Positions 1-4,626 of a stretch of 6,562 nt of DNA are shown piece after piece; within the stretch, counting starts at the first letter, position 1, and every line of letters begins with the position of its first letter. The notes below the pieces were generated by a model that saw only the letters and a list, made by a program, of their open reading frames with translations, was not told the DNA's origin and searched no databases. Source of the stretch: Ruminococcus sp. (lineage in GTDB: Bacteria > Bacillota > Clostridia > Oscillospirales > Ruminococcaceae); the NCBI GenBank assembly GCA_019417865.1, contig DYCW01000053.1:1-6562 (forward strand), read 5' to 3'. The translations under genes and the position numbers were made by a program.

Positions 1-80
1 TGATTGTTGTTGCATTCTTTTTTATCTATCGCTTTTTGTTCAGTGTGTCCCTAATACACCGGTTGAACAGTACAAAATAA
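1..80 (+). CDS. Possible 3' end of an unknown membrane protein gene (partial)
   Basis: From base 3 one frame reads 25 residues and then TAA at 78-80. The segment starts IVVAFFFIYRFLFSV and ends with a polar tail, LIHRLNSTK. It looks like a last transmembrane helix followed by a short basic cytoplasmic tail. If real, the gene ends 29 bases before the first possible pyrE ATG. The 5' part is outside the window, so family and function cannot be named. The stretch is AT-rich, and hydrophobic translations of T-rich DNA arise easily by chance. The pyrE frame is also open back to base 2, so openness alone proves nothing. Low confidence. Confidence 0.3.
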   Translation, partial: IVVAFFFIYRFLFSVSLIHRLNSTK

Positions 81-91
81 AATTATTTTAT
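37..91 (+). promoter_or_regulatory. Inverted repeats in the pyrE leader
   Basis: Two dyads lie just before pyrE. In the first, TGTTCA (37-42) can pair with TGAACA (64-69) and GTGT (43-46) with ACAC (56-59), leaving a 4-base bulge. The second is an AT palindrome with 7-base arms, ATAAAAT (77-83) and ATTTTAT (85-91), around one central T. They could be an operator, a leader hairpin or the end signal of the upstream gene. I see no convincing PyrR-binding sequence and no strong promoter; TTGAAC at 63-68 with a TTTTAT at 86-91 is only a weak match. Confidence 0.3.
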
Positions 92-109
92 CTTGAAAAG
101 AGAGGAAGC

Positions 110-775
110 ATGATTATGACATACAAAGAATCATTCATTCGGTTTATGGTAGACTGTGGGGTTTTGACCTTTGGGTCTTTTACGTTGAAGAGCGGCAGAC
201 AGGCACCCTATTTTATCAACACCGGCAATTATAAGACCGGTAAACAGCTGGCACAACTCGGCAAGTACTATGCTGCTTGTATGCAGGAGCACGGTTTAGA
301 GCCGGATACCCTTTTTGGACCAGCTTATAAAGGCATTCCATTAGCAACCAGTGCAGCCATTGCAATGGCAACCGAATATGAGAAGGAAGTTGGGTATTGT
401 TTCGATCGGAAGGAAGTAAAAGACCATGGTGAGGGTGGTATGTTTGTTGGAAAGTCACTGCAAGATGGTGATAAGGTTGTCATCATTGAAGATGTTATGA
501 CTTCCGGTAAGGCCATGGCGGAGGTGTATCCAAAACTGACCGGTGCTGCAAAAGTGGATATTATCGGGATGGTGATTACCGTAGACCGGATGGAAAAAGC
601 ATTGCAGGGGGAGAAATCGGCAGTACAGACAGTGTATGAAACATATGGTGTACCAGTGTATGCCATTGTCAATATGGAAGACATCATTGCTGCTATTCAG
701 AATGCTGTCATTCCGGGCAGAGAATACCTAGATGCCATGCTGGCTTACCGGGCACAGTATGGCGTAACGGCTTAA
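110..775 (+). CDS. pyrE: Orotate phosphoribosyltransferase
   Basis: This cytosolic enzyme transfers ribose-5-phosphate from PRPP to orotate, giving OMP, the fifth step of de novo UMP synthesis. Visible family signatures are KSGRQAPYFINTG (residues 27-39), GPAYKGIPLA (70-79), the flexible catalytic loop RKEVKDHGEGG (100-110, with Lys101, Lys104 and His106), and the PRPP-binding stretch VVIIEDVMTSGKA (123-135). The length of 221 residues is normal for the family. Two ATG codons compete for the start, at 110 and 116. The SD-like GAGG at 102-105 is only 4 bases from the first but 10 from the second, so translation may begin at 116 (MTYKES, 219 residues). No other pyr gene is visible in the window. 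The next gene downstream is tRNA-Arg, which has its own promoter. The identification is secure; only the exact start is open. Confidence 0.96.
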   Translation: MIMTYKESFIRFMVDCGVLTFGSFTLKSGRQAPYFINTGNYKTGKQLAQLGKYYAACMQEHGLEPDTLFGPAYKGIPLATSAAIAMATEYEKEVGYCFDRKEVKDHGEGGMFVGKSLQDGDKVVIIEDVMTSGKAMAEVYPKLTGAAKVDIIGMVITVDRMEKALQGEKSAVQTVYETYGVPVYAIVNMEDIIAAIQNAVIPGREYLDAMLAYRAQYGVTA

Positions 776-904
776 AAAATAGAAGACTGCTGGCATACCA
801 GATAAAAACGTTGCACACCGCAGGCAACTGCGGTCAAGTTGGTTTAAACAAGTTCTCCCTAAGAAATATAAAAACGGATTTGCGTGTTTTGATAAAATTT
901 CTTC
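776..904. other. Non-coding gap after pyrE with small competing hairpins
   Basis: No convincing gene lies here. It holds CTGG-CATA-CCAG (790-801). It also holds a 7-bp hairpin, ACCGCAG (817-823) with CTGCGGT (828-834), closed by the GNRA tetraloop GCAA. The alternative stem GTTGC (810-814) with GCAAC (824-828) would disrupt the 7-bp hairpin. On the minus strand that alternative stem is followed directly by GTTTTT and could be a weak terminator. The element CAAGTT is directly repeated at 835-840 and 849-854 around the palindrome GTTTAAAC (842-849). No T-run follows the hairpin on the plus strand, so no clear pyrE terminator is seen. Confidence 0.4.
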
Positions 905-933
905 TTGCAATTTTCTGTGCAATGTGGTATAAT
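905..933 (+). promoter_or_regulatory. Sigma-A promoter of tRNA-Arg
   Basis: The -35 box TTGCAA (905-910) and a perfect -10 box TATAAT (928-933) are separated by exactly 17 bases. TGG at 925-927 forms an extended -10 (TGn) element. Transcription should start near 940, a few bases before the mature tRNA 5' end at 943, leaving almost no leader. AT-rich sequence lies just upstream. The same hexamers and spacing recur inside ispH-rpsA. Confidence 0.85.
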
Positions 934-942
934 AGCAGTGTT

Positions 943-1017
943 GCCCCCTTAGTTAAATGGATATAACAAGTCCCTCCTAAGGACTGGTCATCGGTTCGAT
1001 TCCGGTAGGGGGTGCCA
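943..1017 (+). tRNA. tRNA-Arg (anticodon CCU)
   Basis: A complete cloverleaf folds by eye. The acceptor stem GCCCCCU (943-949) pairs with AGGGGGU (1007-1013), with one G-U pair at the end. The D stem is GUUA/UAAC with an 8-base loop holding GG. The anticodon stem is AGUCC (969-973) with GGACU (981-985). The 7-base loop CUCCUAA carries the anticodon CCU at 976-978, which reads AGG. The variable loop is short. The T arm has five pairs and the loop UUCGAUU. The discriminator base is G and CCA is encoded in the DNA (1015-1017). It has its own promoter upstream and a terminator 8 bases after the CCA, so it appears to be a single-gene transcript. Confidence 0.97.
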
Positions 1018-1024
1018 GCAATAT

Positions 1025-1071
1025 AAAAAATTCCTCTCTGACAGTGGTTCAGCGAGGAATTTTTTGTTTTT
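1025..1071 (+). terminator. Intrinsic terminator of tRNA-Arg, probably bidirectional
   Basis: AAAAAATTCCTC (1025-1036) pairs with GAGGAATTTTTT (1054-1065), a perfect 12-bp stem. It is extended by CTGA (1038-1041) with TCAG (1049-1052) after one mismatch, leaving a 7-base loop. The T-tract runs on as TTTTTTGTTTTT to 1071. Because the stem base is A6/T6, the minus-strand transcript also ends in a run of Ts, so it could serve as a second stop for the opposing operon. Confidence 0.9.
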
Positions 1072-1125
1072 GGAAACAGAAAAAGAACCAGCACAGGTAT
1101 TTTCTGAATACCCATACCGGTTCTT
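1072..1125 (-). terminator. Intrinsic terminator of the ispH-rpsA operon, probably bidirectional
   Basis: On the minus strand AAGAACC (1125-1119) pairs with GGTTCTT (1089-1083). An inner stem AATACC (1112-1107) pairs with GGTATT (1101-1096) around a 5-base loop, and a mismatched internal loop separates the two helices. The minus-strand 3' side continues as TTCTTTTTCTGTTT, a good T-tract. On the plus strand the hairpin is followed by ATTTTTT, so it may work both ways. It begins 27 bases after the fusion gene stop codon. Confidence 0.8.
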
Positions 1126-1152
1126 ATTTTTTACTGCATGAAAAAGATTTGC

Positions 1153-2277
1153 TTATTCAGCGTCTTCTTCCTCTTCTGCTTCATCGTCATTGTCTTCCAG
1201 CAGTGCACGCATGGAAATGCTGATCCGCTTGTTTTCGATGTCGATGTCGATGATCTTGACCTTGACAACATCGCCGATGGAAACAATGTCCTTTACGTTT
1301 TCCACCCGCTTGTCAGCCAGCTGAGAAATATGAATCAGACCGTCTACGCCGTCAATAATCTGTGCAAATGCACCAAACGGGGTGATGGATACGATGGTTG
1401 CATCGATCACATCGCCAATCTGATAATTTGCCTTGAACTTCTCCCACGGATTGTCCTCTGTTTTCTTATAGCCCAGAGAAATCCGGTTGCTGTCCTGATC
1501 CAGTTCCTTGATGTAAACTTCGATGACATCGCCAACCTTTACCACTTCGCTCGGATGCTTAATCCGCTTCCAGGACAGCTCTGAAATATGAACCATACCA
1601 TCAATGCCGCCCAAGTCTACGAATGCACCATAGTTGGTCAGAGACTTAACTTCGCCCTTATAGGTTGCACCGACTTCTGCAGTTTCCCAGAACTTTTCCT
1701 TAGCAGCTTCCTTTTCCGCTTTCTGTACGGCACGGATGGAGCCGACTGCTCTTCTTCTGTGCTGGTTGACCTCCAGAATCAGGAAATGAACCTTGGTCTT
1801 TACCAGGCTGTCCAGTTCGGCACCTCTCGGCAGACCGCTCTGAGAAGCCGGAATGAAGACACGCACGCCAGCATAAGCAACAATAATGCCGCCCTTGACA
1901 ACGCTCTGAACCGTACCCTCCAGAACAGTGTTTGCCTCTTTGGCCTGTACGATTTCTTCAAAGCCCTTTTGCTCGTCTACCTTCTTCTTGGAGAGGGTAG
2001 CAGTGCCGTCCTGATCGTTTGTCTGAATGACAATCAAATCCAGTTCGTCACCGACATTGACCACATCAGCCGGTTTCAGGCTCGGATCATCTGTCAGTTC
2101 TGCAAGCGGCACATAGCCCGTGTACTTCGTACCGGTGTCCACAATTGCTTCGGTGTTGTTCACAGCTGCCACAGTGCCCTTGACTTTTTCCCCTTTATGT
2201 ATTTTTTTGAAGGACTGATCCAGTGCCTCCGCAAAATTGATGTCCTCTTCATCGTGCTGTTCCATGATTTCGCTCAT
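1153..2277 (-). CDS. rpsA: Possible independent ribosomal protein S1 from an internal start
   Basis: This is an alternative product in the same frame as the fusion, not a separate gene. It would start at Met280 (ATG at 2277-2275), exactly where the IspH domain ends, and give 374 residues holding all four S1 repeats and the acidic tail. An AAGGAGGT lies 10 bases before this ATG, and a promoter-like sequence lies about 320 bases upstream inside the ispH part. A stand-alone four-repeat S1 of about this size is typical of Firmicutes. Ribosomal protein S1 should be needed in far larger amounts than IspH, which gives a reason for separate expression. Internal initiation is inferred, not shown. Confidence 0.5.
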   Translation of the reverse strand: MSEIMEQHDEEDINFAEALDQSFKKIHKGEKVKGTVAAVNNTEAIVDTGTKYTGYVPLAELTDDPSLKPADVVNVGDELDLIVIQTNDQDGTATLSKKKVDEQKGFEEIVQAKEANTVLEGTVQSVVKGGIIVAYAGVRVFIPASQSGLPRGAELDSLVKTKVHFLILEVNQHRRRAVGSIRAVQKAEKEAAKEKFWETAEVGATYKGEVKSLTNYGAFVDLGGIDGMVHISELSWKRIKHPSEVVKVGDVIEVYIKELDQDSNRISLGYKKTEDNPWEKFKANYQIGDVIDATIVSITPFGAFAQIIDGVDGLIHISQLADKRVENVKDIVSIGDVVKVKIIDIDIENKRISISMRALLEDNDDEAEEEEDAE

Positions 2278-3114
2278 TGTCGATTCTACCTCCTTAATGA
2301 TATGTGCCGGTGTGGACGCGCCGGCGGTAATGCCGATTTTCCTCGCATTACATAGGTTTAAAGTGTAAAGCTCGTCCGCCGTTTCAATATGATAAGACCT
2401 GCAATTCCGCTTGCAGACATCAAACAGCTTAACAGTATTGGAACTGTGTTTGCCGCCGACTACAATCATTAAATCGGAATCACGGGATAATTTATCCGCA
2501 TCTGACTGCCGCACCTGCGTTGCATGGCAGATGGTATCATACACCATAATGTTCGGGTCGTCGCTGGGAAGCAACGCCATACACCTTTCCCATACTAATA
2601 TATTATACGTTGTTTGGGCAACAATTGCAAGCTTTTTTTTTAAAATTTTATAATTTGTTTTAAAAAAATGGGCGAGGGCTGCCGAATCTGCGAAAACGGT
2701 GCAGTTTTCTCTGCAATGTCCGACAATCGCCTGTACTTCAGGATGATTTTTATCTCCTGCGATTAAGATATAATCATCTTGACGGGTATGCTTTTCTACA
2801 ATCTTATGGATTTTCGATACAAACGGACAAGTGGCATTGACGCAGGGATTTCCGGCAGCGACAATGGCATCCTCCACCTGTTTGCTGACACCGTGGGAGC
2901 GGATAACAATGCACTCTTCTGGATGCAGTTCTGAAACGTCATCAATAATGCGTGCTCCCTTGTGACAGAGATCCTCCACGACAGTTTGATTGTGGATAAT
3001 GGGACCTAGTGTGGCGACATGGGGGTAGTGCTCCAATGCCTCATAGGTCATCCGTACTGCACGGTCAACGCCAAAGCAGAAGCCGGCAGATTTTGCAATG
3101 GTAATGGATTTCAT
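1153..3114 (-). CDS. ispH-rpsA: Fused HMBPP reductase (IspH/LytB) and ribosomal protein S1
   Basis: The 653-residue protein has two parts. Residues 1-279 are IspH, the [4Fe-4S] enzyme that reduces HMBPP to IPP and DMAPP in the last step of the MEP isoprenoid pathway. Cluster ligands Cys13, Cys96 and Cys196 are present, as are substrate-site His41, His74, His124, Glu126 (NHPEVQ), Thr168, the SSN group (224-226) and Ser267. Residues 308-378, 395-463, 480-550 and 567-636 are four S1/OB-fold RNA-binding repeats. The last two are canonical (GAFV...DGMVHISEL and GAFA...DGLIHISQL); repeats 1 and 2 are divergent. The tail (640-653) is almost wholly acidic. Clostridial fusions of this kind are known. 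The start ATG follows AAAGGAG (3123-3129) by 8 bases and overlaps the plsC stop as ATGA, suggesting coupled translation. The S1 half may also be made alone from an internal start at codon 280. Confidence 0.95.
   Translation of the reverse strand: MKSITIAKSAGFCFGVDRAVRMTYEALEHYPHVATLGPIIHNQTVVEDLCHKGARIIDDVSELHPEECIVIRSHGVSKQVEDAIVAAGNPCVNATCPFVSKIHKIVEKHTRQDDYILIAGDKNHPEVQAIVGHCRENCTVFADSAALAHFFKTNYKILKKKLAIVAQTTYNILVWERCMALLPSDDPNIMVYDTICHATQVRQSDADKLSRDSDLMIVVGGKHSSNTVKLFDVCKRNCRSYHIETADELYTLNLCNARKIGITAGASTPAHIIKEVESTMSEIMEQHDEEDINFAEALDQSFKKIHKGEKVKGTVAAVNNTEAIVDTGTKYTGYVPLAELTDDPSLKPADVVNVGDELDLIVIQTNDQDGTATLSKKKVDEQKGFEEIVQAKEANTVLEGTVQSVVKGGIIVAYAGVRVFIPASQSGLPRGAELDSLVKTKVHFLILEVNQHRRRAVGSIRAVQKAEKEAAKEKFWETAEVGATYKGEVKSLTNYGAFVDLGGIDGMVHISELSWKRIKHPSEVVKVGDVIEVYIKELDQDSNRISLGYKKTEDNPWEKFKANYQIGDVIDATIVSITPFGAFAQIIDGVDGLIHISQLADKRVENVKDIVSIGDVVKVKIIDIDIENKRISISMRALLEDNDDEAEEEEDAE
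2288..2295 (-). promoter_or_regulatory. Internal Shine-Dalgarno site for the S1 half
   Basis: The minus strand reads AAGGAGGT here, a full match to the 16S anti-SD sequence, encoding Lys-Glu-Val at the end of the IspH domain. The next in-frame ATG (2277-2275) is 10 bases downstream. That spacing is slightly long but workable. The match is stronger than the gene's own SD (AAAGGAG). The codons are also the natural ones for the protein sequence, so chance cannot be excluded. Confidence 0.55.
2602..2668 (-). promoter_or_regulatory. Putative intragenic sigma-A promoter with A/T-tract UP-like element
   Basis: On the minus strand TTGCAA (2630-2625) and TATAAT (2607-2602) are 17 bases apart, and transcription would start near 2595. 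Upstream lies a long A/T block (about 2633-2668) with T7, AAAATTTT and A9 tracts, placed like an UP element. It sits inside the IspH coding part, codons about 149-171. Promoter bases are encoded by codons such as TTA, ATA and GTA, unlike the CTG/ATC-rich use in the S1 half. The hexamers, spacing and flanking CTTGCAATT match the tRNA-Arg promoter at 905-933. It points toward the S1 half. Confidence 0.5.
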
Positions 3115-3875
3115 TTTGTTTGCTCCTTTGCCATTTCATTGGATACCGATGATTGTGGTTCTTGCTGTTGGTGCAGGGTTTCCAGCCGTTCGGCACGGCG
3201 TCGGTCAACAGAAGATTGTGTTTTTGGCTTATCATGCACAATCGGAAAGGGCGGGTTTTCTTCTACTAGGGTTCGGATTGTCTGCATGATGTCCTGTTTC
3301 ATTTGTCGCATTTCCCTTGGTGTGGAGTCTGGTGTCAGACCGTAGTCAGATGCATAAATGGGTTTGCCGAGCCGTACACAGATTTTGCTGCGGAAGTGCA
3401 GGTTATTGGAATTGAAAATCAACCCCACCGGAATGACCGGCTTGCCGCTTTTTGCAGCCAATACGCACACACCGCTTTTTCCGCTGCCGACTTTGCCGTC
3501 TGTGTGACGGGTGCCTTCTGGAAAAATTGTCAGATGACGGTTGTTGTTCAGGCGGGTAACGGCTTCTTCCAGCATATCATAAGACGGATCCGTTTTCCAA
3601 GTTGCCGGAAATGCCCCCATAAACCAGATGAAGCGGGCAAACAACTTGTTTTTAAACAATTCTTCTTTTGCAATATAGTTAAATGGGTGTGGTGCTCCCA
3701 TTGCAACTAGAACGGGATCAAGATAGCTGCGATGGTTGGAGGCAAAAATTGCGGATTCGGTTTTGGGCGGTGCATTTTCTCTGCCCTCAAATTGGATATC
3801 ATAATAGAAAAAGAATACAAACCGCACAATATAGTAAGCAACACGGTAAAAGAATGCGACAATGTGGTCGTACAA
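3111..3875 (-). CDS. plsC: 1-acyl-sn-glycerol-3-phosphate acyltransferase (PlsC family)
   Basis: PlsC-type enzymes acylate lysophosphatidic acid to phosphatidic acid at the membrane, a central step in phospholipid synthesis. The 254-residue protein shows an N-terminal hydrophobic, aromatic-rich membrane segment (about 5-25) and the catalytic HX4D motif, His48-RSYL-Asp53. It also shows the acyl-acceptor motif FPEGTR (118-123) and motif IV PVIPVG (146-151). After about residue 205 comes a polar, Gln/Glu/Lys-rich tail with no recognised domain. The start is TTG at 3875-3873: a full AAGGAGG (3890-3884) lies 8 bases upstream, no ATG lies between, and the next in-frame ATG is Met59, beyond the catalytic motif. 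The SD overlaps the cmk stop codon. The end overlaps ispH by 4 bases. A different glycerolipid acyl acceptor is possible within the family. Confidence 0.93.
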   Translation of the reverse strand: MYDHIVAFFYRVAYYIVRFVFFFYYDIQFEGRENAPPKTESAIFASNHRSYLDPVLVAMGAPHPFNYIAKEELFKNKLFARFIWFMGAFPATWKTDPSYDMLEEAVTRLNNNRHLTIFPEGTRHTDGKVGSGKSGVCVLAAKSGKPVIPVGLIFNSNNLHFRSKICVRLGKPIYASDYGLTPDSTPREMRQMKQDIMQTIRTLVEENPPFPIVHDKPKTQSSVDRRRAERLETLHQQQEPQSSVSNEMAKEQTK

Positions 3876-3883
3876 AATGGATT

Positions 3884-3890
3884 CCTCCTT
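3884..3890 (-). promoter_or_regulatory. Strong SD that fixes the TTG start of plsC
   Basis: AAGGAGG overlaps the TAA stop of cmk (3891-3889) and lies 8 bases before TTG at 3875-3873. A strong SD paired with a weak start codon, with the upstream gene ending inside the SD, points to coupled and tuned translation of plsC after cmk. Confidence 0.8.
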
Positions 3891-4560
3891 ATTCTAAATC
3901 CAGACGTTCTTCCATCAGTTCCATTAAGGCATCACAGACTTCATGAAAGCCCATATTTGTGGTATCCACCAATACGGCATCTTCTGCCTGCCGCAGTGGT
4001 GCAATTTCTCGATGGGTGTCTTTATAATCCCGTTCTTTGATATCATTTAAAATTTGTTCATAAGTAGGGGCATCTGGCTTTTCCTGTAATTCCAGATAGC
4101 GGCGGCTGGCACGTTCTTCTGGAGAAGCCGTCAGGAAGATTTTTAAATCTGCATCCGGTAGCACAACAGTGCCAATGTCCCTGCCGTCCATAATCACGTG
4201 ATGGTCTTTGGCAATTTTTTGTTGTAAATCAAAGAGAAATTCCCGTACTTCCGGAATGGCAGAAACCTTGGAGGCAAGCATAGAGATTTCTGGGGAACGA
4301 ATGTCATCCGTAACATCTTCTCCGCCCAGCAGAATGCACTGCGTTCCGCCGATGAACTTGATTTTCAGGTCAATTTTCGGCAACTGCCGAATGATGTCCT
4401 GTTTGTTGTACAAATGGTGCTCCTGTGTGTACAGTGCAATGGCACGGTACAAGGCTCCTGTATCCACGTAAACAAAGCCCAGCTCAGCGGCAAGTTCTTT
4501 TGCAATGCTGCTCTTACCGGCACCGGCGGGGCCATCAATGGCGACGTTAATGGTTTTCAT
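3889..4560 (-). CDS. cmk: Cytidylate (CMP/dCMP) kinase
   Basis: This cytosolic enzyme phosphorylates CMP and dCMP with ATP, recycling cytidine nucleotides, including CMP released in phospholipid synthesis. The 223-residue length is typical. The Walker A loop is GPAGAGKSS (10-18). DTGALYRA (33-40) follows, then the CMP-binding insert with EDVTDDIRSPEIS (81-93), DGRDIGT (125-131) and the lid helix region with ASRRY (151-155) and RDYKDTHRE. The start ATG has AAGGAG (4572-4567) 6 bases upstream and a second SD-like AAAGGAG (4583-4577) further back. It lies 66 bases after the flavoprotein gene, the widest gap in the operon. The order cmk, plsC, ispH-rpsA recalls the frequent cmk-rpsA and cmk-plsC linkage in bacteria. 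Confidence 0.97.
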   Translation of the reverse strand: MKTINVAIDGPAGAGKSSIAKELAAELGFVYVDTGALYRAIALYTQEHHLYNKQDIIRQLPKIDLKIKFIGGTQCILLGGEDVTDDIRSPEISMLASKVSAIPEVREFLFDLQQKIAKDHHVIMDGRDIGTVVLPDADLKIFLTASPEERASRRYLELQEKPDAPTYEQILNDIKERDYKDTHREIAPLRQAEDAVLVDTTNMGFHEVCDALMELMEERLDLE

Positions 4561-4626
4561 AGCTAACTCCTTTTTTCTCCTTTGCTTGCAGCAGTTCTGC
4601 CGCAGAAATGATAAAGTATAATGTTT
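4561..4626 (-). other. Gap between the flavoprotein gene and cmk
   Basis: This 66-base spacer is the only long gap in the minus-strand operon. It holds tandem SD-like sites AAAGGAG (4583-4577) and AAGGAG (4572-4567). It also holds a short stem, GCGGCA with TGCTGC around GAAC, which has no following T-run and so is not a terminator. A TATACT near its start could be a -10 box, but the sequence 17 bases upstream (CATATC) is a poor -35. I therefore see no clear promoter for cmk. Confidence 0.4.

Noticed and set aside
834..1115. 93-residue open frame on the minus strand containing YRNRTDD
   Set aside because: It is the antisense of the tRNA-Arg gene and its terminators. This peptide pattern is a well-known false ORF produced by tRNA genes.
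1138..2355. Two long open frames (148 and 255 residues) on the plus strand
   Set aside because: They lie antisense to the well-supported ispH-rpsA coding frame, match no family I recognise, and lack a good SD.
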